A DNA stretch of 64,000 bases. It comes from Haladaptatus sp. ZSTT2 (GTDB lineage: Archaea > Halobacteriota > Halobacteria > Halobacteriales > Halococcaceae). Below, in pieces: positions 7,567 through 15,777 of this stretch (position 1 is its first letter; each line of letters begins with the position of its first letter). A model generated the notes under the pieces. It was given only the letters and a program-made list of their open reading frames with translations, was not told the origin of the DNA and made no database searches. Location: assembly GCF_037081775.1 (NCBI RefSeq), contig NZ_JBAMHQ010000001.1, forward strand, positions 62,001-126,000. Reading direction: 5' to 3'. Both the position numbers and the translations under genes were made by a program.

Positions 7567-9633
7567 ATGGACCAAACTACGGTCGAGCGAATCCAGGCGT
7601 GGGACGCTCGGTCGTTCGCAGAAGGCTACCGAGGCCTGCATACGCTCGCCGACGAGGCGTTCTCCGGCGCGGTATCTGCAGGCGGCGCGTGGCTCTTCAT
7701 GCTGAACGGCCGCGTCGTCGGCATCGCAGACGGTGATATTGCGGCGTTCGAAGACGCAACCGGCACGGCGTACGCCGCCCCCCACTCGTCGCTCCCCCTG
7801 CTGTTGTTCATGCAACAAGCAGACGGTGAGACTCGCGCGAAGTACTATACGAACGACACGCCGCTTCGTGAGGTCGACGACCAGCTCACGAGCGGCAACT
7901 TCAGCGGCTACATCGAGCTGTCTGAGAACGTGCTCTCTGGCGACTACTACGTTGTCTACTACGCCGGGCGCGCAAAGAGCATCGCCTTCGTCGGCAACAG
8001 CGGCCGGATGCTCACGGACGACGAAGCGTTCGACCGCGCGGCGGACGAAGTCGGGATTTATTCGGTGAACGCGGTTGACATCGACATCATCGACTTGCCA
8101 GAGCCTTCCGAGCCGGAGCCAGAACCGGAGCCGGTCGCTGAGCCAGAAGTCGAAGAAGTATCCGAACCGGAACCAGAACCGGAACCAGAACCGGAACCAG
8201 AACCCGAGTTCGAAGCCGACGAGCCAGTGGAAGACCCCGACAGTGCTGTTGAGGATGCCCCGTCGGAGCCAGCCATGGCAAACGGTGGGGCTGAGTCAGT
8301 TGAGGGTCACACGGACACCGAACCGGAACCAGCGCCGGAGCCTGAATCGGAGCCAGCGCCCGAATCAGAGACCGATCCGGCTCCAGACCCGCCCGCAGAG
8401 CCAGCGACCCAACCGTCGTCGAGACTGCCGAGGTCTGAAGACCGAAAGCCCGCAGAGGTCAGCCGCGCCCCGAGCGCGTCGAGCCTGAGCGCGAAGGCAC
8501 TCGAAACGCGGTCGATTCCGTCGCTTGACCCGGCGAAGACAGAAGAGTCGAGCGCGCGCATCGACACGGCGTCCAGCCCGGACGAGCAACGCGCGCCTGA
8601 GCGCTCTCGCGTCCGCGAATCGGTATCAGAGCGGGCGACGGGCACGCCAAACGCCCCGCCGAAGCAGTCGACTCCGAAACAACCGGCTCCCGAACTCGAA
8701 GAGCTCAAAGCCGACCTGCAAAACCAGAAAAACGAGGTGACGCGCCTCAAAGCACAACTCGAACAGGCCAACACGGAACGAGATGACCTGCGCGCAGAGC
8801 GCGACGACCTCGCAGCCGAAGTCGAGCGTCTCGAAGCGGAGGTAGAGCGCCTCGAAGACCTGCTCTCACAGGCCGAAGCGAGTGGGGCGGCCGTTGGCCG
8901 CGAACAGACCCTCTCGCCCGCGGACGCCTTAGACGGCACGAATCTTTTCATCCGCTATCACACGAAGGGGAAGGCAACGCTCGAAAAAGCCTTCCACGGC
9001 GAGGCGAAGCCAGACGAGGTCATCGAGAATCTCCGTATCGAACACCACACGCAGTTCGATTCGTCCTCGGTTGCCGTAAACGGCGAGCAGTTCGAGACGT
9101 TTCTCACGAACACCGTCGAGTATCGCTTCGTTGCGTGGACGATTCAGACGCTGTTGTTCGAGATTGCGGACACGCGAAACACGAACTCGCTTGGCGAACT
9201 CTACGAGGCGATTCCGAAAATCGACCGCGCAGAGCTGAACGCGAACGTCGGCGTCAAATACATAGAGAACGGCGAGGAACACCGCGAACAACTCAGATTT
9301 GACGTGGTGTTGCGCGACCGGATGGGCAACCCGCTCGTGGTCGCAAACTTCAACGACTCGCGCGGCCCGGCCACCGAATCGATGCTCGCCTCGCTCGTCA
9401 AACAAAGCACGCGCGTCGCAGAGACCTCGAACAGTCTGAGCTCTGCCTTCTTCGTCACGACGAGCTTTTACGAGCCAGAGGCGCTCGAAACGGCCGTCGA
9501 TGCCGCGGGCGGTGGCCTGCTCAGTCGGGATAAGCGAAAAAGCTTCGTGAAGCTCTCGCGCAAGCAGGGCTATCACCTGTGTCTCGTCGAAGCTCGCGGC
9601 GGCGAGTTCTATATGAACGTCCCTGAGCTGTAG
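7567..9633 (+). CDS. Large haloarchaeal protein with EP-repeat linker, coiled coil and nuclease-like C-terminal domain
   Basis: 688 residues from the ATG at 7567; an AGTATTTG box about 29 bases upstream supports this rather than the ATG at 7528. Residues 1-175 form a globular alpha/beta domain. Residues about 178-300 are a Glu-Pro repeat linker (SEPEPEPEPEPEPE). About 375-450 is a heptad-rich coiled coil (LEELKADLQNQKNEVTRLKA). The last 220 residues form a domain with FDVVLRDRMGNPLVVANF, which resembles the core strands of PD-(D/E)XK-fold proteins but lacks a clear catalytic Lys. Relatives are often labelled transcriptional regulators without proof. Cytoplasmic; no signal or membrane helix. 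Function unknown. Confidence 0.75.
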   Translation: MDQTTVERIQAWDARSFAEGYRGLHTLADEAFSGAVSAGGAWLFMLNGRVVGIADGDIAAFEDATGTAYAAPHSSLPLLLFMQQADGETRAKYYTNDTPLREVDDQLTSGNFSGYIELSENVLSGDYYVVYYAGRAKSIAFVGNSGRMLTDDEAFDRAADEVGIYSVNAVDIDIIDLPEPSEPEPEPEPVAEPEVEEVSEPEPEPEPEPEPEPEFEADEPVEDPDSAVEDAPSEPAMANGGAESVEGHTDTEPEPAPEPESEPAPESETDPAPDPPAEPATQPSSRLPRSEDRKPAEVSRAPSASSLSAKALETRSIPSLDPAKTEESSARIDTASSPDEQRAPERSRVRESVSERATGTPNAPPKQSTPKQPAPELEELKADLQNQKNEVTRLKAQLEQANTERDDLRAERDDLAAEVERLEAEVERLEDLLSQAEASGAAVGREQTLSPADALDGTNLFIRYHTKGKATLEKAFHGEAKPDEVIENLRIEHHTQFDSSSVAVNGEQFETFLTNTVEYRFVAWTIQTLLFEIADTRNTNSLGELYEAIPKIDRAELNANVGVKYIENGEEHREQLRFDVVLRDRMGNPLVVANFNDSRGPATESMLASLVKQSTRVAETSNSLSSAFFVTTSFYEPEALETAVDAAGGGLLSRDKRKSFVKLSRKQGYHLCLVEARGGEFYMNVPEL
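8098..8212 (+). repeat. 12-base GAACCGGAACCA-type tandem repeats coding for Pro-Glu
   Basis: Within the large gene at 7567, near-identical GAACCG/GAACCA hexamers run in tandem. The purest part lies at 8164-8206 and encodes (EP)n. A second, less regular EP-rich tract follows at about 8316-8400. The tract is likely to vary in length between strains. Confidence 0.85.
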
Positions 9634-9642
9634 GGACGTTCA
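9614..9642 (+). terminator. 10-bp hairpin spanning the stop codon
   Basis: TGAACGTCCC (9614-9623) pairs perfectly with GGGACGTTCA (9633-9642) across a 9-base loop that contains most of the stop codon. It lies at the end of the plus-strand gene in a convergent intergenic region. There is no long T-run after it. Confidence 0.55.
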
Positions 9643-9667
9643 ATGAGGTAACTAAACGAAAGAGAGG

Positions 9668-9686
9668 CGTCTGCGCGTTGCAGACG
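9668..9686. terminator. Second hairpin in the convergent intergenic region
   Basis: CGTCTGC (9668-9674) and GCAGACG (9680-9686) form a 7-bp stem with a 5-base loop between two convergent genes. It could act for either direction. Confidence 0.4.
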
Positions 9687-9713
9687 GTATTTGAGGTAGC
9701 TAGCGAAGAACGA

Positions 9714-10016
9714 TTATGCGAGTTCGGTCGCGCCTTCGATTTTCATTCCTTCGAGCTTTTCGATGATCTGGTCGACCTTGCCGTCGAGTTCGGAAACGAA
9801 CTCTTTGGTTCGGTCGGTGGTGATTGCACCTTGGCTCGATGGCTCGATGAGGTTCTCCTCTTCGAGCACGCGGAGGGAGTAGCGTACTTTGTGGTGCGGG
9901 TAGCCGGTTTCGTTGGACATCTTCACGATCCCGATGGGCTCGTTTTCGATGACCATCTTCAGGACTTGAAGGTGACGTTCCAGCATATCGACTTCCTTCT
10001 CAAGTCGGTCTATCAT
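9714..10016 (-). CDS. Small winged-helix transcription regulator with N-terminal coiled coil
   Basis: 100 residues from the ATG at 10016. The helix MIDRLEKEVDMLERHLQVLK is followed by a winged-helix domain (GIVKMSNETGYPHHKVRYSL, LRVLEEENLIEPSSQGAI), then a charged helix ending EGATELA. The start is decided by the promoter: TTTTAAAG at 10042-10050 on this strand is about 28 bases upstream, the spacing for a leaderless transcript. The alternative ATG at 10064 would lie upstream of that box. It is divergent from purA and related to helical haloarchaeal regulators; the target is unknown. Confidence 0.8.
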   Translation of the reverse strand: MIDRLEKEVDMLERHLQVLKMVIENEPIGIVKMSNETGYPHHKVRYSLRVLEEENLIEPSSQGAITTDRTKEFVSELDGKVDQIIEKLEGMKIEGATELA

Positions 10017-10041
10017 GGCATTTGTTAACTTGTGTTTGAAG

Positions 10042-10050
10042 CTTTTAAAG
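10042..10050 (-). promoter_or_regulatory. TATA box for the winged-helix gene
   Basis: CTTTTAAAG, centred about 28-30 bases upstream of the ATG at 10016, fits an archaeal TATA box with a leaderless start. It argues against the longer 10064 start. Confidence 0.55.
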
Positions 10051-10206
10051 GTTGCTGTCGCCATACCCCGAATAGAATGGTAGATTCGGACTTCGCGTGT
10101 GGCATTAATTAACGCTTCGGCTTGCGATAGAACATGACACGCGTGGTGAGTTTATTCCGTCGCCAATTTCGTAATCGGTTTACCCCGGTAACAGGAACTG
10201 CCGCGT

Positions 10207-11529
10207 ATGACCGTAACCATCGTCGGTTCGCAGCTCGGCGACGAGGGCAAAGGCGGCGTCGTCGACCTCTGGGGCGACAATGCCGACATCGTTGCCCGCT
10301 ACCAGGGCGGCGACAACGCAGGCCACACCGTCGTCCACGACGGCGAAGAATACAAACTCTCGCTCGTTCCGAGCGGGGCCGTCCGGGGCAAAATCGGCGT
10401 CCTCGGCAACGGCTGTGTCGTGAATCCAGAAACCCTGTTCTCGGAGATTGACGCGCTCGCAGAGCGCGGCCTCTCGCCGGACGTGCGCGTCGCAGAGCGC
10501 GCCCACGTCATCCTCCCGTACCACAAAGTGCTAGACGGCATCGAGGAGACGGCAAAGTCCGACTCCGACTTGGACGCCGGTACCACGGGCCGCGGCATCG
10601 GCCCGACCTACGAGGACAAAGCCGGTCGCCGCGGCATTCGCATCGGCGACCTGCTCGACCCCGAAGTCCTCCGCGAGCGTCTCGAATACGTCGTTCCCCA
10701 AAAACGCGCCCTCGCAGAAGACGTGTTCGGCGTCGAAGTCGGCGACGAGTTCGACGTTGACGCCCTCTTCGAGCAGTACAAACGCTTCGGCGAGCGCCTC
10801 GCAGAAGGCGAAATGACCGTGAACGCAGGCGAGTTCCTCACGAACGCCATCAAAGACGGGAAGAACGTCATGTTTGAGGGCGCACAGGGCACCTCCATCG
10901 ACATCGACCACGGTATCTACCCGTACGTCACCTCCTCGAACCCAACCTCCGGCGGCGCGGCCGTCGGCACGGGCGTTGCCCCCACGATTGTCGGCAAAGG
11001 CGACGTCGTCGGAATCGTCAAATCCTACCTCTCCCGGGTCGGCACGGGACCACTCCCGACCGAACTCGACGGCGACATGAAACCGCTCGCAGACCAGATC
11101 CGAGAGAAAGGCGGCGAGTTCGGCACTGTCACCGGCCGCCCACGCCGCATTGGCTGGCTCGACATGCCGATGCTCCGCCACGCAGAGCGCGCGAGCGGCT
11201 TTACCGGCCTCGCCATCAACCACATCGACGTGCTCGCCGGACTCGGCGACCTGAAAGTCGGCCACTCCTACACCCTCGACGGAGAAGAAATCTTCACCGT
11301 CCCACCGACCACCGAACAGTGGGCGCGCTGTGAGCCGACCTACAAGGAGTTCGAAGGCTGGGAGGACGTTGACTGGACCGCCGTCGCAGAAGACGGCTGG
11401 GACGCGATCCCGGACAACGCCCAAACGTACCTCGAATACATCAGCGACGAACTCGACACCGACATCTTCGCCGTCGGCATGGGTCCAGACCGTGACCAGA
11501 CGGTCATCTTAGAGAACCCGCTCGAATAG
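10207..11529 (+). CDS. purA: PurA, adenylosuccinate synthetase
   Basis: 440 residues. GTP-dependent ligase converting IMP and aspartate to adenylosuccinate in AMP synthesis. The P-loop GSQLGDEGKGGVVD is at the N terminus, with GDNAGHTVV, the DAGTTGRGIGPTYEDK region, FEGAQGTSIDIDHGIYPYVTSSNPT and TGRPRRIGW in order. Length and start are normal for archaeal PurA. A GTTTACC box about 27 bases upstream points to a leaderless mRNA. No other purine genes are adjacent. Confidence 0.97.
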   Translation: MTVTIVGSQLGDEGKGGVVDLWGDNADIVARYQGGDNAGHTVVHDGEEYKLSLVPSGAVRGKIGVLGNGCVVNPETLFSEIDALAERGLSPDVRVAERAHVILPYHKVLDGIEETAKSDSDLDAGTTGRGIGPTYEDKAGRRGIRIGDLLDPEVLRERLEYVVPQKRALAEDVFGVEVGDEFDVDALFEQYKRFGERLAEGEMTVNAGEFLTNAIKDGKNVMFEGAQGTSIDIDHGIYPYVTSSNPTSGGAAVGTGVAPTIVGKGDVVGIVKSYLSRVGTGPLPTELDGDMKPLADQIREKGGEFGTVTGRPRRIGWLDMPMLRHAERASGFTGLAINHIDVLAGLGDLKVGHSYTLDGEEIFTVPPTTEQWARCEPTYKEFEGWEDVDWTAVAEDGWDAIPDNAQTYLEYISDELDTDIFAVGMGPDRDQTVILENPLE

Positions 11530-11548
11530 ACGGGAGCAGACCCGTCAC

Positions 11549-11556
11549 GCTTTTAG
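11549..11556 (+). promoter_or_regulatory. TATA box upstream of the Trm112-like gene
   Basis: GCTTTTAG is centred about 27 bases upstream of the ATG at 11580, not of the Trm112 ATG at 11600. If used in the normal way, the transcript begins at or next to the 7-codon ORF described next. Confidence 0.5.
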
Positions 11557-11579
11557 CGATACCTTCCCACACTTTCACT

Positions 11580-11603
11580 ATGACCACGGGTGAGCTTCGA
11601 TGA
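11580..11603 (+). other. Seven-codon upstream ORF overlapping the Trm112-like start
   Basis: ATG at 11580 opens a 7-residue ORF (MTTGELR) whose TGA at 11601-11603 overlaps the next gene's ATG at 11600 (ATGA). The TATA box spacing puts the transcript start at this ATG. The arrangement would let a leaderless ribosome terminate and restart on the downstream gene. GGTGA within it could also serve as a Shine-Dalgarno site. Confidence 0.45.
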
Positions 11604-11794
11604 AGGAATCGCTGATGGACATTCTCTGCTGTCCGATGGACAAGAGCGACCTCGAACTAGAGGTTGACGAACGCGACGACGACGAAGTCCTCTCCGGGAC
11701 GCTCGTCTGCACCGAGTGTGGCGAGACGTTCCCCATCGAGGACGGCATCCCCAACCTCCTCCCGCCGGACATGCGGGAGGACATTGCAGCCTGA
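11600..11794 (+). CDS. Trm112-like zinc-ribbon protein
   Basis: 64 residues, beginning MKESLMDILCCPMDKSDLEL and ending with VCTECGETFPIEDGIPNLLPP. This is the Trm112/UPF0434 fold, with metal-binding cysteines in CCP and CTEC. Trm112 proteins are obligate partners that stabilise several RNA and protein methyltransferases, and haloarchaeal Trm112 is known to bind many of them. The start is fixed by the family N terminus and by the ATGA overlap with a short upstream ORF. Confidence 0.87.
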   Translation: MKESLMDILCCPMDKSDLELEVDERDDDEVLSGTLVCTECGETFPIEDGIPNLLPPDMREDIAA

Positions 11795-11827
11795 ACCTTT
11801 TTCTACTGTCCCGTAGACTTGTCTGAC

Positions 11828-12394
11828 GTGTCCGATACGCTTCCCGTGCACGTCAACCGCGGTCGACTCCACGCACTTGAGACACCGGACTCTTTTGAGA
11901 CGGGGGAGTCGTTCACCGTCAATCTCGTCAATCACGGCGAGCCGGTACACGTCCACCTTCACTTAGACGATGCGCTCTCCGAAGTGGCCACCCTCGAGGC
12001 GGGAAATCACCACGTCAAATCCGCATCCACCCGGCCGGTTCGCATCTCCGTGTTCGACGGCAAGCGGCCGGTTCGCGGGAAGCTCAAAGTCGTCTCTGCC
12101 TACGGCGCGGAGACGAAGTTCATCGACGTGAATATTGCCGAGCCAACCGTCGAAAAACAGCCGGTCGAAGTCGATGAATCGCTCGGCAAACCGGTTCCGA
12201 ATCCCGAGCCCTCCGGTGGGCTGTTCGAGGACTTCACGCTTGAGGCGAAAGATGTGCCAGTGTTAGTACTCGGCGTCGCCGCGCTCGTCCTCGCGCTCGT
12301 CGCGTTGGTCACCGCAAACAGCACCGTCTTCTTGTTTGGCGTGCTCGCGGTGCTCGCGGGCGTCCTCGTCTCAGTTTATTTTACACTTTCGTAA
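11828..12394 (+). CDS. Haloarchaeal protein with beta-sandwich-like domain and two C-terminal membrane helices
   Basis: 188 residues from the GTG at 11828 (an in-frame TTG at 11819 is an alternative start). Residues 1-110 look like a beta-sandwich (ESFTVNLVNHGEPVHVHLHL). Two hydrophobic helices near the C terminus (VPVLVLGVAALVLALVALV and VFLFGVLAVLAGVLVSVYF) follow a Pro-rich linker. There is no signal peptide, so it is a tail-anchored membrane protein. It lies 33 bases after the Trm112 gene and is possibly co-transcribed. Function unknown. Confidence 0.72.
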   Translation: MSDTLPVHVNRGRLHALETPDSFETGESFTVNLVNHGEPVHVHLHLDDALSEVATLEAGNHHVKSASTRPVRISVFDGKRPVRGKLKVVSAYGAETKFIDVNIAEPTVEKQPVEVDESLGKPVPNPEPSGGLFEDFTLEAKDVPVLVLGVAALVLALVALVTANSTVFLFGVLAVLAGVLVSVYFTLS

Positions 12395-12475
12395 TTTCAC
12401 ACAATCTGAAGTATATAAACCGTCCTACGCTCGTCTGACTGAGACTTATTAGCGCTGCTGTGGTAGAACGCTGGC

Positions 12476-12682
12476 ATGTTTGGTGCGTGGCGCAAGCCGT
12501 TCACAGACCGGGTGAAGTCAAAGGCGGTGTTAGCGTGGCTGTACCTGTTCGCTTGCCTCGTGGGCCTGCTCATCGTCGATAGTCGAACCGATGTCACTGG
12601 CGGCTCGTTCATGCCACTCATACTGGCCGTCGCCGTGACGCTTGCGCTGCCGTTCTGGCCGCTGTTCCGGAAACTCCGCTAG
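12476..12682 (+). CDS. Small two-helix membrane protein
   Basis: 68 residues: a short basic N terminus (MFGAWRKPFTDRVKSK), a first helix (AVLAWLYLFACLVGLLIV), a short loop, a second helix (MPLILAVAVTLALPFWPLF) and RKLR at the end. ACTTATTA about 30 bases upstream supports a leaderless start. The stop overlaps the convergent DR2241-family gene by 4 bases. It belongs to a short haloarchaeal membrane family of unknown role. Confidence 0.7.
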   Translation: MFGAWRKPFTDRVKSKAVLAWLYLFACLVGLLIVDSRTDVTGGSFMPLILAVAVTLALPFWPLFRKLR

Positions 12683-13734
12683 CGCTCCGTGCGCTCGAAT
12701 CGCCCGTCTGCCATCCGCTTTGCCCGCAGGTAGCGCGCCCGATACCGATTTGCACCATCGGACACGTCCGCTTCTCGAATCTCATCTACGCGCCCCTCCG
12801 CCACCGCTTCGACCAGTTCTCCTAACTGCTCAAACTCGCTTTCAGTCAGCGTCACCTCGTACGTCTGCTCTGATTCCTGTTCGAGTTTTGTCCACTTTCG
12901 CGCCGCCGCCACAACCAGTGAACATGGCTCTCTGCACGGGAACTCGCCCTCACCGCGCGGCACGGAGAGGGGCGTCTCTTCATCCTCGTCCCACTCGCGG
13001 CTCTTCAGGCATTGGGAATCCACACAGCAGGCTTCCGCCACCCATTCGACGGCTGCCGCCGGAAGCTCGTCGATGATGTCGTAAATCCCGGTCTGGCGCT
13101 CTGCGGTCTCGCGGAAGTGTGTCACGTCAAGTTCGCCTTCCTGCTCTCGATACCAGTTTGCGACCGTCGCGGGGTAGAAGAAATCGACCGTCTGGAGCAA
13201 CTCGCGCCCAGAGAGGGAGACGAACTCCCAGCCACCGACGAGCGTCGGCGCGGTTTTGAGCGGTCGATACCGCCCATCCGCGTCGCGTTTCGCAATGTCG
13301 CGGGCTGAGAGCGGGTCGGTGTAGGTGGTCAACGCCTCAGCGTCCGTATCCACATCCGCAACGTGTCGCACGTGATACGTTCGCTCGCCTGCTCCCGAAA
13401 TCGACGCGATGATGCTGAGTTCGCCCCATCCTGTTTCGATGCCGTCGCTGAGACTCTCAAAGCGGATCGCCACGCTCGTCTCGTCTGCACGTTCCAGATA
13501 ACGCAAAAACTCGCGGCGGGCCGGGTCGTCGATACTCTGCCAGTAGTCCCAGTTCGACACGAGCCACGGGTGGTCTGTGGCGACGGCGTCGAACGCTTCC
13601 TCGCTCAATCCCTCGTGGCTCGTCGCGGGGGTTTCGAACGTGTAGCCGTCATCTGTTTTCGAGACGACGAGGCCGTCACAGGAAACGCCGTCTGCGGCGG
13701 CTTCCCTGAGCGCGGCGCGCTGGGCGTGGGTCAT
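12679..13734 (-). CDS. DR2241-family protein (iron-sulfur type), partner of CbiX
   Basis: 351 residues. The C-terminal third has a cysteine set (EACCVDSQCLKS and FPCREPCSLV) suited to a [4Fe-4S] cluster, as expected for DR2241-type proteins. The N-terminal region has the WQSIDDPARREFLRYLERAD segment. Its ATG overlaps the stop of cbiX by 4 bases, so the two are translationally coupled. This pairing recurs in haloarchaea, which places it in tetrapyrrole or cobalamin synthesis, possibly linked to cobalt insertion. The exact reaction is not known to me. Confidence 0.8.
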   Translation of the reverse strand: MTHAQRAALREAAADGVSCDGLVVSKTDDGYTFETPATSHEGLSEEAFDAVATDHPWLVSNWDYWQSIDDPARREFLRYLERADETSVAIRFESLSDGIETGWGELSIIASISGAGERTYHVRHVADVDTDAEALTTYTDPLSARDIAKRDADGRYRPLKTAPTLVGGWEFVSLSGRELLQTVDFFYPATVANWYREQEGELDVTHFRETAERQTGIYDIIDELPAAAVEWVAEACCVDSQCLKSREWDEDEETPLSVPRGEGEFPCREPCSLVVAAARKWTKLEQESEQTYEVTLTESEFEQLGELVEAVAEGRVDEIREADVSDGANRYRARYLRAKRMADGRFERTER

Positions 13735-14603
13735 CGCGCACCTCCCACGGCGCGGGTCGCTTCGCGGACGGTTTCGATGGCGTCACCCACCGGTGCACCC
13801 GCGTCCGCAGCGCGTTCGAGAATCACGTCCGCCATCAGGCGTTCGGTCCCAACAGCGCCCGAGTACCAGATTCGGTGGCCCTCGACAGTCGCTGGAACGT
13901 CGTAGCCCGTGCGATAGTCGTCGGTGAGCCCCATGTCTTCGGGGATGTCCTCTTGGGTGTGAAACCCGTCTGCGATGAACAGCGGAACCACAACAATATC
14001 CGCCGATTCGAAGTAGTCGGTCACGTCGTCTACCTCCGGCTCTTCGTCCATGAACAGCGCCTCGACCTCCGCAAACCGCCCTGAATCACGGATGCGGTCT
14101 GCGTGGTAGTGAATCGCCTTCGCGGAGTTCGCGTTGCGCTCGGTGCCGTGGCCGACGACGGCGAGACCGAACCCCGGCCCGACCTCGGGGTCGGCCGTCA
14201 CCGATTCCGCCCGCCGGATAATCACGTCGGTCATCGACTCGTGAGTGCCGACCGGCCCGCAGTAGTGGACCGTCTTCCCAGTATCCTCGCTCGTGAGCGT
14301 GACGTGCGTCGCGCTCAGCCCATCAGACCCCCAGTCGGCCACGTCCCATCCCGAAAGGCGCAGCTCCCGGGGAATCACCTGTTCGGTGAAGTAGCCCTCG
14401 CTGATGAACAGCGGGACCACATACACCTCGTCGCTTTCCAGCGTGCGAATGACTTCACGAAACGACGGCTCCTCTTTCCAGAACGCTTCGCGCACCTCGT
14501 CGAACACGCCCGCTGCTCGAATCGTGTCTGCGTGGGCGAACGTCGGGGTGCTCGACTCCGCGTTCAGATGCGAGCCGTGGGCGGCAATCACGAGCGCCTT
14601 CAT
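13731..14603 (-). CDS. cbiX: CbiX, sirohydrochlorin cobaltochelatase (two-domain form)
   Basis: 290 residues made of two CbiX repeats. The first begins MKALVIAAHGSHLNAES (metal-binding His) and the second has FGLAVVGHGTERNANS, each with its own VVPLFI(S/A)(E/D)G strand and histidine. The protein inserts Co2+ (or Ni2+/Fe2+ in relatives) into sirohydrochlorin in the anaerobic cobalamin route. It is followed by the coupled DR2241 gene. The start at 14603 is firm because the first residues are the chelatase core strand. Confidence 0.92.
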   Translation of the reverse strand: MKALVIAAHGSHLNAESSTPTFAHADTIRAAGVFDEVREAFWKEEPSFREVIRTLESDEVYVVPLFISEGYFTEQVIPRELRLSGWDVADWGSDGLSATHVTLTSEDTGKTVHYCGPVGTHESMTDVIIRRAESVTADPEVGPGFGLAVVGHGTERNANSAKAIHYHADRIRDSGRFAEVEALFMDEEPEVDDVTDYFESADIVVVPLFIADGFHTQEDIPEDMGLTDDYRTGYDVPATVEGHRIWYSGAVGTERLMADVILERAADAGAPVGDAIETVREATRAVGGAR

Positions 14604-14703
14604 TATTATCGTCCGTTAGGACAGGTCGGCCTTAGCGGCTTCGCCCGCGGAAACCCACACATGCAGGGCGAAATCGTTTGGTCGTCGCATTCCTCTTTCC
14701 ACC

Positions 14704-15777
14704 ATGAAACTGCTCGACGTCACCCTCCGCGAGGGAGAGCAACGCCCCGGTCGGCGCTTCTCGGTCGATGAAAAGGTCGCCGCCGCCCGCCACCTCGACG
14801 CTCTCGGCGTAGACTACATCCAACTCGGCTTTCCCGTCGCAGACGACCGCACGAAGCGCGTCGCTGACCGGTACGACGGCGACGCCAAAACGACCGGCAT
14901 CGCCCGCGCCATTGAAGGCGACATCGAAGCCACTGTCGAGGCGGGCGTAGACGTCATCGACCTGTTTGCGCCGACGAGCGACGCCCAACGCGAGTTCATG
15001 CTCGGCACCTCCCGCGACGACCTGCTCGCGTCCGTCCACGAGGCGCTCGATGTTGCCCACGACACCGGCCTCGACGTCCACTTCACCGCGATGGACGGCT
15101 TTCGCACGGACCTCGGCTTTCTCACAACCGTCGTCGAAGCCGTCGATGCCGAGTACGTCACCCTCGCGGACACCGTCGGCGTGCGAACGCCCCGTGGCGT
15201 CGAAGAAACGCTCACGGCCCTCGACACCGACCTCTCGCGAGTGGGCGTCCACTTCCACGACGACATCGGCGTCGCCACCGCAAACGCCCTCACGGCCGCC
15301 GACATAGGCATCGGCCGCGTTGACGTGTCAATCGCGGGCATCGGTGAACGCGCCGGAAACGTCCCGACAGAGGAGTTCGTCGTCGCCGGATTACTTGGCG
15401 AAGAGAGTGTTGAATCGAACATCGACACCGCGAATCTGCTCACTCACGCCCACGCCGTCCTCGACGCGCTCGGCGAGGACGTGTCCGACTGGAAACCACT
15501 GCTCGGCGACCAAGTCTTCTCCCACGAATCGGGCCTGCACACCGCCGCAATGTTGGACGACCCGGCGCTGTTCGAGCCGTTTGACCCCGCCGAGTTTGGT
15601 GGCGAACGCCGCCTTCTGTTCGGCCCCGATACGGGGCGCGGCGCGGCCCGCCGACTCCTCGCTCGCGCGGGCGTCGAACCGACCGACGAGCGGGTGGCGG
15701 CGCTGCTCGAAACGCTTGGTGAGAGAGAAGAAGTGGAACTGGACGACGCGCTCTCGCTCGCCCGCGCGGTCAGATAG
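14704..15777 (+). CDS. LeuA-family acyltransferase (isopropylmalate/homocitrate/citramalate synthase-like)
   Basis: 357 residues. TIM-barrel aldol condensing enzyme: TLREGEQRPG carries the catalytic Arg and metal-binding residues, VGVHFHDDIGVATANAL holds the HxH metal ligands, and HESGLHTAAMLDDPALFEPF is the family C-terminal helix. The LeuA allosteric domain is absent, so this is a short form and feedback control by leucine is not expected. The substrate (2-oxoisovalerate, pyruvate or 2-oxoglutarate) cannot be told from the sequence. It overlaps the convergent CoA transferase gene by 8 bases. Residues LFAPTSDAQREFML in the barrel are typical of the family. Confidence 0.85.
   Translation: MKLLDVTLREGEQRPGRRFSVDEKVAAARHLDALGVDYIQLGFPVADDRTKRVADRYDGDAKTTGIARAIEGDIEATVEAGVDVIDLFAPTSDAQREFMLGTSRDDLLASVHEALDVAHDTGLDVHFTAMDGFRTDLGFLTTVVEAVDAEYVTLADTVGVRTPRGVEETLTALDTDLSRVGVHFHDDIGVATANALTAADIGIGRVDVSIAGIGERAGNVPTEEFVVAGLLGEESVESNIDTANLLTHAHAVLDALGEDVSDWKPLLGDQVFSHESGLHTAAMLDDPALFEPFDPAEFGGERRLLFGPDTGRGAARRLLARAGVEPTDERVAALLETLGEREEVELDDALSLARAVR

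Noticed and set aside
8058-8281. Ser/Gly-rich ORFs on the strand opposite the EP-repeat tract
   Set aside because: They are mirror products of the GAACCG tandem repeats and have no promoter or family features.
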